A stretch of 64,000 nucleotides of DNA from Thiomonas delicata (lineage in GTDB: Bacteria > Pseudomonadota > Gammaproteobacteria > Burkholderiales > Burkholderiaceae_C), in NCBI RefSeq assembly GCF_900088825.1, contig NZ_LT592171.1, forward strand, positions 1,114,503 through 1,178,502, read 5' to 3'. Below the pieces are notes generated by a model that saw only the letters and a program-made list of their open reading frames with translations, made no database searches and had not been told where the DNA came from. This document shows, piece after piece, positions 52,671-61,895 of the stretch. Every line of letters begins with the position of its first letter. Position 1 is the first letter of the stretch. A program made the position numbers and the translations under genes.

Positions 52671-54350
52671 ATGGCCACGACTGACACCGCCATGCCATCC
52701 CCGGCCCTGCAGCAAGATCTGTTCGGAGCCTTCCGCCGGATGAGCATGAACCAGCGCTTCACCCTGCTGGCCGGCTTGGCCGCTCTGGTGGCGCTCATCG
52801 TGGCCATCCTGCTGTGGAGCAAGAATCAGGGCTACCAGGTTCTCTATACCAATCTGTCCGAACGCGACGGCGGATCGGTGATCGCCGAGTTGCAGAAACT
52901 CAATGTGCCGTACAAGATCACCGACGGCGGCGCCGTGATCCAGGTTCCTTCGGATCAGGTCTATGCCACGCGCATGAAACTCGCCGCGGATGGCCTGCCC
53001 AAAGGCGCCGGCGTCGGCTTCGAGGTGCTCGACAACGAGCCGATGGGAACCAGCCAGTTCGTCGAACAGGTGAATTACCAGCGCGCCCTGCAAGGGTCGT
53101 TGGCGCGGACCATCCAGTCGCTTTCGGCCGTGGAGTCGGCCACGGTGCATCTGGCCATTCCCAAGCCATCCGTATTTCTGAGCGAGGCCGAGAAACCTTC
53201 GGCCTCGGTCCTGCTCAAGCTGTACCCGGGGCGCGTGCTCAGCGGCGCCCAGGTCGCCGGCATCGTGCACCTGGTGTCTTCTGGGGTTGCCGGGCTCAGC
53301 GACAAGAATGTCACCGTGGTCGACCAGGACGGCAATCTGCTCACGACGTCCAGCCACAACGACACCGGCATCGAACCGAGCCAACTGGCTTACCGCAACG
53401 CGATCGAACAGCAATATCGCAAGCAGATCGAATCCATTCTCTCCCCCATCGTGGGCCATGATGGCGTGCGCGTTGCGGTGTCGGCGGACCTGGACTTCGG
53501 CAAGACGGAAACCAGTTCGGTGTATTACGGCCAGGGGCACCTGCTCAGCCAGCAAACGCAGTCCTCCCACAGCACCGGCAGCGGCAATGTGCCGGCCGGC
53601 GTGCCCGGCGCGCTCAGCAACCAGCCGCCAGGCGGGGTGACGGCGCCCTTCGCGGTCGGCTCGGCCTCGGCACCGCTGACACCGCAGCAATTCGCCCAGA
53701 TCACGCCCAGTCTGAAAGCCCTGGCGCCCACGGCGGCCAGCAGTTCCGCCACGTCGAACTATGACCTCGACAAGACGGTCAGCCATACGCAGCTTCCCGT
53801 GGGGACCGTCAAGCAGATTTCCGTGTCCGTGTTGGTCAACGATCAACCTGGAGGCGGAACCGGCGTGGCGTCCAAGCCGCGCGCCATGAGCCCGCAACAG
53901 CTGGCCCAGATCAAGCAGTTGGTGGAAAACGCCATCGGTTACAACGCGCAGCGCGGCGACAAGGTCTCGGTGGTGAACATGCCGTTCTCCGCGCAGATCA
54001 TGGCTGCCGAGCAGGCCTTGCCCTGGTGGCGTTCGGCATGGTTGTGGGATGGCGTGCGTCAGGGCGTGCCCTATCTGGTTGCGCTCATCCTCGGTTTGTT
54101 CATCTATCGCGCCGTACGCAAGCTAGGCGCGGGTCGTGGCGCCGGCACGGAGCCCGCCGGAGGCGGCGGGGAGGGCGCCAGCGAGGCTGGACCCGCGCGC
54201 CAAGGCAGGCCGCAGGCCGAACTGGCTCCCGATGTGGTGCATATCGGCCACGATTTCGAATCCGATGCGGCCATGTCGCGGGAACTCGTCAAGCAGGATC
54301 CACGCAGGGCGGCCCAGGTCGTGAAGGAGTGGCTTGCCGATGGCCAATGA
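52671..54350 (+). CDS. fliF: Flagellar MS-ring protein FliF
   Basis: FliF forms the MS-ring in the inner membrane. It has 559 residues. The N-terminal membrane helix (about 24-45) precedes YQVLYTNLSERDGGSVIAEL. The second helix (about 463-484, PYLVALILGLFIYRAV) precedes the cytoplasmic tail that binds FliG. The protein ends ARAAQVVKEWL-like (RRAAQVVKEWLADGQ), the FliG-binding motif. Its end overlaps fliG by 11 bases. Confidence 0.96.
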   Translation: MATTDTAMPSPALQQDLFGAFRRMSMNQRFTLLAGLAALVALIVAILLWSKNQGYQVLYTNLSERDGGSVIAELQKLNVPYKITDGGAVIQVPSDQVYATRMKLAADGLPKGAGVGFEVLDNEPMGTSQFVEQVNYQRALQGSLARTIQSLSAVESATVHLAIPKPSVFLSEAEKPSASVLLKLYPGRVLSGAQVAGIVHLVSSGVAGLSDKNVTVVDQDGNLLTTSSHNDTGIEPSQLAYRNAIEQQYRKQIESILSPIVGHDGVRVAVSADLDFGKTETSSVYYGQGHLLSQQTQSSHSTGSGNVPAGVPGALSNQPPGGVTAPFAVGSASAPLTPQQFAQITPSLKALAPTAASSSATSNYDLDKTVSHTQLPVGTVKQISVSVLVNDQPGGGTGVASKPRAMSPQQLAQIKQLVENAIGYNAQRGDKVSVVNMPFSAQIMAAEQALPWWRSAWLWDGVRQGVPYLVALILGLFIYRAVRKLGAGRGAGTEPAGGGGEGASEAGPARQGRPQAELAPDVVHIGHDFESDAAMSRELVKQDPRRAAQVVKEWLADGQ

Positions 54351-55353
54351 CGACGAATTCAAGGGACTGGACCGTGCCGCCGTGTTGCTGCTGAGCCTGG
54401 GGGAAGACCAGGCGGCCGAGGTGATGAAGCACCTTGCACCGCGCGAAGTGCAACGCCTGGGACTGGCGATGTCCAAGCTTGGTCGAGTCAGCACCGATCA
54501 GGCCCACGCCGTGATGCGCGAATTTCGCGAGAAGCTCGAGCGGCAAACCTCCCTGGGGCTCGGCGCCGACCAGTTCCTGCGCGGCGCACTGACCAAGGCG
54601 CTGGGAGGGGATCGCGCCAACTCCTTGATCGAGCGCATTCTCCACGGGGGCGAGTCCAGCGGCTTGGAAAATCTGAAATGGCTGGAACCGCGCGCGATTG
54701 CCGAACTCATCAAGCTCGAACATCCGCAAGTGATTGCCCTGGTGCTGTCGTATCTGGAATCCGACCAGGCCGGTGAAGTCTTGCATTTCCTACCGCCCAG
54801 GCAGGCCAGCGAGGCGTTGCTGCGGCTAGCCAATCTGGACGGACTTCAGCCTGGCGCCCTGCGCGAGCTCAACGATGCGCTCGAGGAAACGCTGTCTGGT
54901 GAATCCCAAGGCGTGCAGGTCAGCGCCATGGGCGGACCGAAGGTCGCTGCCGAGATTCTTAACCAGCTCGACTCCACGCAGTCGAACAGCATCATGGAGT
55001 TCCTGCGCTCGCAGGACGAAGAACTCGCCAACAAGGTGCAGGACCAGATGTTCGTCTTTGACGATCTGATCAATGTCGACGACCGGAGCATGCAGACGTT
55101 GTTGCGCGAAATCTCGTCCGAAACCCTCATTCTCGCGCTCAAGGGAGCCAATGCCGCGCTGAAGGAGAAATTCCTCGGCAATATGTCCAAGCGCGCGGCC
55201 GAGATGTTGCGCGACGACCTGGAGGCCAAGGGCCCGGTCAGGCTGTCCGAGGTCGAGGCGGCCCAGAAGGAAATCCTGCAGATCGCGACGCGCCTGGAGT
55301 CCGCGGGGCAGATCCAGCTCGGCGGCAGCAGCGCGGAAGCCTTGGTCTCGTGA
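54340..55353 (+). CDS. fliG: Flagellar motor switch protein FliG
   Basis: FliG is the rotor protein that receives torque from the stator. It has 337 residues, starting MANDDEFKGLDRAAVLLLSL. The middle domain has HPQVIALVLSYLESDQAGEVL, and the C-terminal torque helix has the charged residues in KEKFLGNMSKRAAEMLRDDLE. An in-frame TTG at 54334 is a weaker start. Confidence 0.97.
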   Translation: MANDDEFKGLDRAAVLLLSLGEDQAAEVMKHLAPREVQRLGLAMSKLGRVSTDQAHAVMREFREKLERQTSLGLGADQFLRGALTKALGGDRANSLIERILHGGESSGLENLKWLEPRAIAELIKLEHPQVIALVLSYLESDQAGEVLHFLPPRQASEALLRLANLDGLQPGALRELNDALEETLSGESQGVQVSAMGGPKVAAEILNQLDSTQSNSIMEFLRSQDEELANKVQDQMFVFDDLINVDDRSMQTLLREISSETLILALKGANAALKEKFLGNMSKRAAEMLRDDLEAKGPVRLSEVEAAQKEILQIATRLESAGQIQLGGSSAEALVS

Positions 55354-55381
55354 CCGTCCCCTCCCACCACTCTAGGCTGTG

Positions 55382-56104
55382 ATGAGCGACATCATTCCGA
55401 AGGAATCCGCAGCACAGGCCAGGGTGTGGCTGGCCCCCGAACTGGGTTCGTCGCCAGCGGCCCGCTCGCGGGATGCCGATTTGCGCGACGATTCCCCGAT
55501 CAAGCTGCCCACGGCGCAAGGTCTCGAATCGGTGTTCGATACCGCGCGCGCGCAGGGCCATGAGGAGGGGCGGCGTCAGGGCTGGGCCGAGGGCCACGCG
55601 GCCGGACTGGAGGCGGGGCGCGCCCAAGCGCAGGCGGATCTGGCGGCCCTGCGTGCCGTCCTGCAGCGGCTCGCGGCTCCCGTGCAGCAACTGGAGTCGG
55701 ACCTGGAAACAGCGGTTGTCGCCTTGGCGCTCGAGATTGCGCGCCAGGTCGTGACGCGCGAACTCCATGCCCACCCCGAGCAACTGCTGGAATTGCTGCA
55801 TCGCGCGCTCTCGGCATTCCCGGCCCACGCGGGGGTACCCTGGGTGCGGCTGCATCCCGATGACGTCAAGCTGCTGCAGGAACTCGCCCCCGACTTGGAA
55901 ACCGGCGGCGTGAGCCTGATCGCCGACCCAACCCTGCAGCGCGGCGACTTGATGTTGGCCTCGGGCTCCGATGCGCAACGCGCCACGCCGGATCGCCGCT
56001 GGCGCCCGCGCAGCGGGCACGATACGCAGTCCGAATTGGATCTGCGCATCGAGGAGCGCTGGCGCCAGGTCATGGCACGTTTGTTCGAGGAAGGATCGCT
56101 GTGA
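55382..56104 (+). CDS. fliH: Flagellar export ATPase regulator FliH
   Basis: FliH holds the ATPase FliI and links it to the C-ring. It has 240 residues. The middle shows the glycine/alanine repeat [22 protein letters not shown] typical of FliH, and the C-terminal FliI-binding domain has [20 protein letters not shown]. The ATG at 55382 directly follows an in-frame GTG. Its stop overlaps the fliI start. Confidence 0.93.
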   Translation: MSDIIPKESAAQARVWLAPELGSSPAARSRDADLRDDSPIKLPTAQGLESVFDTARAQGHEEGRRQGWAEGHAAGLEAGRAQAQADLAALRAVLQRLAAPVQQLESDLETAVVALALEIARQVVTRELHAHPEQLLELLHRALSAFPAHAGVPWVRLHPDDVKLLQELAPDLETGGVSLIADPTLQRGDLMLASGSDAQRATPDRRWRPRSGHDTQSELDLRIEERWRQVMARLFEEGSL

Positions 56105-57516
56105 GCCAGGAGACCGGTGCCAGCGAGCAGGACGCGCAAGGGCAAGCCTGGGCTCCGTCCCAAGCCGGGCAATCCGCCTCGCAAGCCCTGGCCCGCGTGC
56201 GCACGCTGCACAAACGCCTGCTGGCGGCAGGTGAATTGCCCATTCAGCCCAGTGGCAGCCTGGTTCGCGTGCGCGGACTCATCCTCGAGGCGCAGGGGCT
56301 GGACATCAGCCTGGGTACGCGCTGCACCATCACCGCCGATGGTCACCGCCGCGTCGCGGCCGAGGTCGTGGGGTTCAACGGCGACCATATCCAGCTCATG
56401 GCCTCGGGCGAGATGCAAGGCCTGGCCCCCGGCGCCCGGGTCACCCCGATTCCCGGCGATTTGCGCATTCCCGCCGGCATCGAATTGTGTGGCCGCGTGC
56501 TCGACGGAAGCGGCAAGCCGCTCGACAGTCATGGTCCCTTGCTCGCTTCGGCATTCACCACCCTGACGAGCGCGCCGATCAATCCCCTGGATCGCGCTCT
56601 CGTGCGCAAACCACTGGATGTGGGCATACGCGCCATCAACGCCCTGTTCACCGTGGGGCGAGGCGCGCGCATGGGTCTGTTCGCCGGCAGCGGCGTGGGC
56701 AAGAGCGTGCTGCTGGGCATGATGGCGCGCAATACCGACGCCGACGTGATCGTGGTCGGGCTCATCGGCGAGCGCGGACGAGAGGTCAAGGAATTCATCG
56801 AGGACATTCTTGGCGAGGCGGGTCTGCGCCGTGCCGTGGTGGTTGCCGCGCCTGCCGATGCGCCCGCGCTCTCGCGCATCCGCGGCGCACGGCTGGCCAC
56901 GGCCCTGGCGGAATATTTCCGCGACCAGGGCCAGCACGTGCTGCTGCTGATGGACTCGCTGACCCGCTATGCGCTGGCCTTGCGCGAAGTGGCGCTGGCG
57001 GCGGGAGAACCCCCTGCTGCGCGCGGTTTCCCGCCCTCGGTCTTCGCCAAGCTTCCGGCACTGGTCGAGCGTGCCGGCAACGGGCGCGAAGGCGGTGGAA
57101 GCGTCACGGCCTTCTACACCATTCTGATGGAAGGCGACGACCAGCAAGATCCGATTGCCGACAATACGCGTGCCATCCTGGACGGCCATATCGTGCTGAG
57201 CCGGCGGCTGGCCGAGCAAGGGCATTTTCCGGCCATCGATTTGCAGGCGTCGATCAGCCGCGTCATGCCGAACCTGACCGATGCCGAGCAATTGCGGCGC
57301 ATGTACAAGCTCAAGGAGCTGGATTCGCGGTATGCCAGTCAACAAGATCTGATCGCCGTCGGCGCTTACACCCCGGGCAGCGATCCGAATTTGGATCTGG
57401 CGGTCCAGGCCCACGCCGGAATCCGGTCATTTTTGCGCCAAGGGATGCATGAAGCCGTCAATCTTCCGACGAGCCAGTCCATGTTGGCGCAACTCATGTC
57501 GCCCTACCTGGGGTAG
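56101..57516 (+). CDS. fliI: Flagellar type III export ATPase FliI
   Basis: FliI powers substrate entry into the flagellar exporter. It has 471 residues. Walker A is AGSGVGKS (195-202) and Walker B is in [18 protein letters not shown]; the C-terminal domain contains [13 protein letters not shown]. The start is GTG at 56101, overlapping the fliH stop as GTGA. Confidence 0.97.
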   Translation: MSQETGASEQDAQGQAWAPSQAGQSASQALARVRTLHKRLLAAGELPIQPSGSLVRVRGLILEAQGLDISLGTRCTITADGHRRVAAEVVGFNGDHIQLMASGEMQGLAPGARVTPIPGDLRIPAGIELCGRVLDGSGKPLDSHGPLLASAFTTLTSAPINPLDRALVRKPLDVGIRAINALFTVGRGARMGLFAGSGVGKSVLLGMMARNTDADVIVVGLIGERGREVKEFIEDILGEAGLRRAVVVAAPADAPALSRIRGARLATALAEYFRDQGQHVLLLMDSLTRYALALREVALAAGEPPAARGFPPSVFAKLPALVERAGNGREGGGSVTAFYTILMEGDDQQDPIADNTRAILDGHIVLSRRLAEQGHFPAIDLQASISRVMPNLTDAEQLRRMYKLKELDSRYASQQDLIAVGAYTPGSDPNLDLAVQAHAGIRSFLRQGMHEAVNLPTSQSMLAQLMSPYLG

Positions 57517-57558
57517 ACAAGGGCTGCGCTAGGCCAGGCACAATGCTAGGTTTCAAAT

Positions 57559-58047
57559 ATGCCGCACCGCAACGCCACACCCCAGCGCATCGAAGCGCTG
57601 CAGACGCTCCACGCCCAAGCCGCCGAGCTTGGGCAGCAAATCGCCCTCGCCCTCAAGCAACTCAAGGCCCAGCACGAGCAGGCCATGCAAAAGCATGACA
57701 GCTTGCTGAGCTATGCCCAGCAATACCGGCAGCATCTGCAGGCGATCGAGGCCCAGGGAGGCGACTGGAGCAAGGTGCGCGACCTGCGTGCCTTCATCGC
57801 CAAGGTCGGCGCCGCGCTGGCGGCCCAGCAAGCCGAGATCAACCGCCTGCAGACTCTGCATGCCGAGCAGCAGCAGGCTTGGGCCTCGGCGCGGCAGCGT
57901 GAGAAGGCTTATGAACTTCTGCTCGCCCAGCAGCATGTTTTCGTGAAGGCGCATCAGCAGAGGCAGGCCCAGCACGAGATGCAGGAATGGGCCTTGAGCC
58001 CCCAGTCGCAGTTCTCGACGACGACGCAGCAGCCGACCCGGTTCTGA
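57559..58047 (+). CDS. fliJ: Flagellar export protein FliJ
   Basis: FliJ is the coiled-coil stalk-like subunit of the exporter and an escort of chaperones. It has 162 residues, nearly all helical and rich in Gln, Ala and Leu (LHAQAAELGQQIALALKQLK, QQYRQHLQAIEAQGGDWSKV), and it follows fliI. Sequence conservation in this family is low, so the call rests on size, helix content and position. Confidence 0.88.
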   Translation: MPHRNATPQRIEALQTLHAQAAELGQQIALALKQLKAQHEQAMQKHDSLLSYAQQYRQHLQAIEAQGGDWSKVRDLRAFIAKVGAALAAQQAEINRLQTLHAEQQQAWASARQREKAYELLLAQQHVFVKAHQQRQAQHEMQEWALSPQSQFSTTTQQPTRF

Positions 58048-58151
58048 ACACTGTAAGGCGGTCGGACCTCTTGCGGAGCCGGCGACTTTGGCGGCAGAGG
58101 CTGGCACGACAGGCTGGCGCGGCTCTTGCTTGATTCGATGCGAAGCCACGA

Positions 58152-59459
58152 ATGAATCTCAGCATGACCACCATATCCGCCACCTCGCAAGCAACCGGCT
58201 CCGGACCGCCGGGTTCCGCCGGCACGACCCAGGGTTCGAGCCAGGCAGGCGATGGGCAACCGGCGTTTTCCGCGGCGTTGTCACAAGCCCAGGGACGCGA
58301 CCAAGCGGCGCAGAGCCAGGATTCCGGCGCCTCAGCGTCGGAAAAGGTCGCGTCGCCACAAGCCGCCGCGGATTCGAAGCGCGGCCAGGACAAGGCAAGG
58401 CCAGCCCCGAAGCACGCCGAGCAGACGGTTCCCGGACTCCAGCAAGGCGCGCTTCCCGTTTCGGGTTTGCCGCTGAATCCGCAAACCCTTGCCCCGCCGG
58501 GGTCGGAGTCGGGGGCGGCAAATTCCGTCACGTCGGTCGGGAGCGGCAAGACTTTGCCGCCCGGCGGCAGCCAACTGGCGCTTGCATCGCCGCTTTCATC
58601 CCCAGGTTTGCCGCAGGCCCTCGCCCCATCCGCCGCCGGGCAACATGGCTTCGACGGCAATCCCGCCAGGAAGCCGGTCTCCGATTCGCCGTCGCAGACG
58701 AACGCCTCTGCGGAAGCCGGCCCCGGCGGGACAATCCTGCCCGGCGCAAACGGCAGCCATCCGGCCCAAGGCGATCTTTTCCAAGCCGCGATGACCACTT
58801 ACAGCGAATCGAAATCCGCCAATGTTCGTGGCGCGGAAAAATTGGCTCAAGCCATGACTGGCGTGCTGACCCAGGATCGGGGCGGGCAGGCCAAGGATGG
58901 ATGGGCTGCGCAACGCGCCGACGCGGCGACGCCTCCGGCGAGCGCGCCCACCTCATTTGCCGCCACGCTCATGCCGGGCGCCGCCCCCATCCCCTCGACG
59001 TCGGCTTCGGCACAGCCCTATACGGCATCGCTGCACACGCCAGTCGGTGGCGCGCCATGGGGGCAGGAACTCGGCCAGCAGTTGCTTTTCGCCGTCAATG
59101 GCCAGCAGCAATTGGCGACCCTTCATCTCAACCCGCCCCAACTCGGTCCGCTCGACGTCCATCTGACGTTGCACAACGGACAGGTGGACGCGCAGTTCGT
59201 CTCACCGCATCAAGCCGTCCGCCAGGCGCTTGAGAGCGCCATGCCGCAATTGCACGATCTGTTTACAGGTGCGGGCCTGACGCTGATGCAAACCTCCGTC
59301 AACGCGGGCGGCCATGGGCGCGGCGCATTCCAGAACCGTCCCTCGAGAGCCGGAATACAAGGGGTCGAGTCGGGCAGTCTGCCAGCGCAAGCCGGGCCGC
59401 AGCCGGGTGGCGCGGCGGCGTCGGACTGGAAGCAAGGGTTGGTCAATACTTATGTGTGA
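58152..59459 (+). CDS. fliK: Flagellar hook-length control protein FliK
   Basis: FliK measures hook length and switches export specificity. It has 435 residues. The N-terminal 300 are Pro/Ser/Gly/Gln-rich and disordered. The C-terminal domain has the conserved core LATLHLNPPQLGPLDVHLTL and FVSPHQAVRQALESAMPQL. The first ATG gives MNLSMTTISA; the ATG four codons later is also possible. Confidence 0.92.
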   Translation: MNLSMTTISATSQATGSGPPGSAGTTQGSSQAGDGQPAFSAALSQAQGRDQAAQSQDSGASASEKVASPQAAADSKRGQDKARPAPKHAEQTVPGLQQGALPVSGLPLNPQTLAPPGSESGAANSVTSVGSGKTLPPGGSQLALASPLSSPGLPQALAPSAAGQHGFDGNPARKPVSDSPSQTNASAEAGPGGTILPGANGSHPAQGDLFQAAMTTYSESKSANVRGAEKLAQAMTGVLTQDRGGQAKDGWAAQRADAATPPASAPTSFAATLMPGAAPIPSTSASAQPYTASLHTPVGGAPWGQELGQQLLFAVNGQQQLATLHLNPPQLGPLDVHLTLHNGQVDAQFVSPHQAVRQALESAMPQLHDLFTGAGLTLMQTSVNAGGHGRGAFQNRPSRAGIQGVESGSLPAQAGPQPGGAAASDWKQGLVNTYV

Positions 59460-59536
59460 TCTGGACGTCATGCTCAATTTCACGGGATTCGTGCCGTTTA
59501 GAGCATCAAGTTCGGCATGACTTCTGGAGCATCGAT

Positions 59537-60064
59537 ATGGCAGAAAAACCGGCCAGGGCCAAAGCAGGCAAGGGCAAATGGATCATCGTCGCGGCCTTGG
59601 TCGTGGTCATTCTGGGGGGAGGAGCAGGAGGTGTCTGGTGGTTCATGTTGCGGCCCAAGCCGCAGCTTTCCGCCCAGCAACTGGCGGCCCAGCGCGAAAA
59701 GCTTGCGCACTACATTAGTCTGGAGCCTTTCGTCACCAACGTACTCAGCCAGGATGGCAACACGCACTATCTGCAAGTCAAGATCGATCTCAAGACCTAC
59801 GAACCCAAGGCGGACGAAGAGGTCAAGACCATGACGCCCGAAATTCGCAACACCATTTTGCGCATCCTTGCCTCCCAGGAGGCAAGCAAAGTCAGTACGG
59901 TCGCGGTTCGTGAGCAGTTGCGCAAGGAAATCCAAGGGGCCATCAACCAGCTGTTCGCGCGTGAGTCGGGCAATGCCGCGCATGGGGCCTCGCCTGCCAA
60001 GCCTGCGACCGGCGAGAAGGGGCCGATCGCAGGGGTCTATTTCACGGCTTTCGTGGTGCAGTAA
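59537..60064 (+). CDS. fliL: Flagellar basal body-associated protein FliL
   Basis: FliL is a single-span membrane protein around the stator. It has 175 residues: a short basic N-terminus, a membrane helix (about 15-37, WIIVAALVVVILGGGAGGVW) and a periplasmic domain with SLEPFVTNVLSQDGNTHYLQ. TGGAGC lies ten bases before the ATG; the longer reading upstream is not FliL-like. It ends on fliM's first base. Confidence 0.95.
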   Translation: MAEKPARAKAGKGKWIIVAALVVVILGGGAGGVWWFMLRPKPQLSAQQLAAQREKLAHYISLEPFVTNVLSQDGNTHYLQVKIDLKTYEPKADEEVKTMTPEIRNTILRILASQEASKVSTVAVREQLRKEIQGAINQLFARESGNAAHGASPAKPATGEKGPIAGVYFTAFVVQ

Positions 60065-61071
60065 TGGTCAAGGACGTTCTGTCACAGGATGAAGTCGACG
60101 CTCTACTCCAGGGTCTGAGCGGCGACGAACCTCCCGTGGAACAGGAACCCGCCGATCCCGGCGGCATACGTCCGTACGATCTGTCGAGCCAGGATCGGAT
60201 CGTGCGCGGGCGCATGCCCACGCTGGAGGTCATCAACGAGCGTTTCGCCCGCCTGTGGCGGGTCGGCCTGTTCAATTTTCTCCGGCGCACGTCTGAAATT
60301 TCGGTGGCGTCGGTCCGGCTGCTGAAATACAGCGAGTTCATTCGCACTCTGGTGGTCCCAAGCAATTTGAATCTGGTGCAGATCAAGCCGTTGCGCGGCA
60401 CGGCGCTGTTCATCTTCGATCCCCGCCTGATTTTCAGCGTCGTGGACAATTTTTTTGGCGGCGATGGCCGTTTTCATGCACGTATCGAAGGACGCGACTT
60501 CACTCCCCTGGAGCAACGCATCATCGCGCGCATGCTGGACATGGTGTTCAGGGAATATAAAACGGCGTGGAAGCCGGTTCTTCCCCTGGACATCGAAGTC
60601 ATGCGCTCCGAGGTCAACCCGCAGTTCGTGAATATCGCAACGCCCACCGAGGTGGTCATCGTCTCGACCTTCGATGTGGAAATCGAAGGCGGCGGCGGCA
60701 GTCTGCATGTCTGCATCCCCTACAGCATGATCGAGCCGATTCGCGATCAGATGACCACGGGCATGACCACCGACCGCAGCGAGGTCGACCATCGATGGAT
60801 GCAGGCCCTGCAAAACGAAATACGCGAAGCCGAAGTCGAAATGCGCGTGGAACTCCTGCAGCGCCCCATTCTGGTCCGCGAACTGCTGCAGATGCGCGTG
60901 GGCGATGTTCTGCCCGTCGACATGCCCGAAACCGTCGTGGCGCGCGTCGATGGCACTGCGGTGCTGACGGGTGAATTCGGCCAGCGCGGCGATCACATGG
61001 CCCTCAAGGTGCGACAGCGCCTGTTGCCCGAATCGACCCATGCGCGTCCGCTGAACGTTTTAGGGCGATGA
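60064..61071 (+). CDS. fliM: Flagellar motor switch protein FliM
   Basis: FliM binds CheY-P and sets rotation direction. It has 335 residues. The N-terminal CheY-binding motif is LSQDEVDALLQGLSG. The middle domain has ARLWRVGLFNFLRRTSEISV and the C-terminal SpoA domain has LRVGDVLPVDMPE-type sequence (QMRVGDVLPVDMPETVVARV). Its stop overlaps an ATG (ATGA) of the fliN frame. Confidence 0.97.
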   Translation: MVKDVLSQDEVDALLQGLSGDEPPVEQEPADPGGIRPYDLSSQDRIVRGRMPTLEVINERFARLWRVGLFNFLRRTSEISVASVRLLKYSEFIRTLVVPSNLNLVQIKPLRGTALFIFDPRLIFSVVDNFFGGDGRFHARIEGRDFTPLEQRIIARMLDMVFREYKTAWKPVLPLDIEVMRSEVNPQFVNIATPTEVVIVSTFDVEIEGGGGSLHVCIPYSMIEPIRDQMTTGMTTDRSEVDHRWMQALQNEIREAEVEMRVELLQRPILVRELLQMRVGDVLPVDMPETVVARVDGTAVLTGEFGQRGDHMALKVRQRLLPESTHARPLNVLGR

Positions 61072-61118
61072 CCCGCACCGCACTCCATCGATCCCCTGCT
61101 CAATACCCTGGATACACC

Positions 61119-61571
61119 ATGGCTGATGAACCACGAAGCCCCGACATGACCGCCGGCTCGGAAACCGACGACTGGGCCGCAGCAATGGCCGAACAGGTCA
61201 CGGAGGCCGCGGCCGAGTCCTCCTCCGCCGAAGCCCGCGCCGAAATCGGGGCGGCTGTGCAACGGGCGTCATTTCCTGAATTGCGGCCAGAAGCCGGCAA
61301 CGCTGGGGATCTGAACCAACTCGACCTGGTCATGGACATCCCTGTGACCCTGTCGGTCGAACTCGGGCGGACCAAGATCCAGATTCGCGAGCTTCTGCAA
61401 CTGGCCCAGGGTTCGGTCGTCGATCTGGACCGCCTCGCAGGCGAGCCGATGGACGTGCTGGTCAACGGTTTCCTGATCGCACGCGGGGAAGTCGTGCTGG
61501 TCAACGACAAGTTCGGCATTCGCCTGACCGATATCGTCAGCCCTGCGGAACGCGCCCGGCGGCTCGGATAA
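61119..61571 (+). CDS. fliN: Flagellar motor switch protein FliN
   Basis: FliN forms the lower C-ring. The C-terminal SpoA domain is clear (DIPVTLSVELGRTKIQIREL, GSVVDLDRLAGEPMDVLVNG, GIRLTDIVSPAER). The start is uncertain: the ATG at 61119 gives the usual MADE beginning and 150 residues, while an ATG at 61068 overlapping the fliM stop would add 17 residues. It is the last fli gene in the window; fliOPQR do not follow. Confidence 0.95.
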   Translation: MADEPRSPDMTAGSETDDWAAAMAEQVTEAAAESSSAEARAEIGAAVQRASFPELRPEAGNAGDLNQLDLVMDIPVTLSVELGRTKIQIRELLQLAQGSVVDLDRLAGEPMDVLVNGFLIARGEVVLVNDKFGIRLTDIVSPAERARRLG

Positions 61572-61895
61572 ATCGCCAGGCAAGATTGACCCATGCGCGA
61601 AAATGGTCCGAAGAACGGTCTGTCGTCTCGCGGAGCCACGGTTGAAACTGAACTATGATTAACAAGGCAATGACGAAGAAGAACCCTGGTTCTTCTCATG
61701 CGATACGGCGACAGCCTTCGATCCTCTCCACATCCCATTCTCCAGCCATGGTTATGACACCGCGAACTCGCTTGACCCGCTGAATCCAGCAGGGGTTGAG
61801 TTCGCGCGGCTTCGTTTCGTTTCAAGACAGAACATTCGGAGTGATCCAAAAGTGCGGCTTGACCGCACTTTTTTATGCCCAACATTCGCAAATCC
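61572..61895 (+). promoter_or_regulatory. thrS leader region with three hairpins and a possible threonine-rich leader peptide
   Basis: No annotated-size gene is present. A small hairpin (61677-61684 with 61689-61696) could end the fli transcript. A larger hairpin has CGCGAACTC (61761-61769) pairing with 61798-61806 and an inner GCTG/CAGC stem. A terminator-like hairpin lies at 61848-61874. A possible reading frame at 61655-61783 (42 codons) ends M-T-P-R-T-R-L-T-R, with three Thr codons entering the left arm of the larger hairpin. This layout recalls transcription attenuation controlled by threonyl-tRNA, but no ribosome site is seen for the peptide. Confidence 0.4.
61848..61874 (+). terminator. 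Terminator-like hairpin directly before thrS
   Basis: AAAAGTGCGG (61848-61857) pairs with CCGCACTTTT (61863-61872), leaving loop CTTGA and a T-run to 61874. The next base begins an ATG in the thrS frame. The site could stop read-through from the fli operon or act as an attenuator. Confidence 0.7.
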
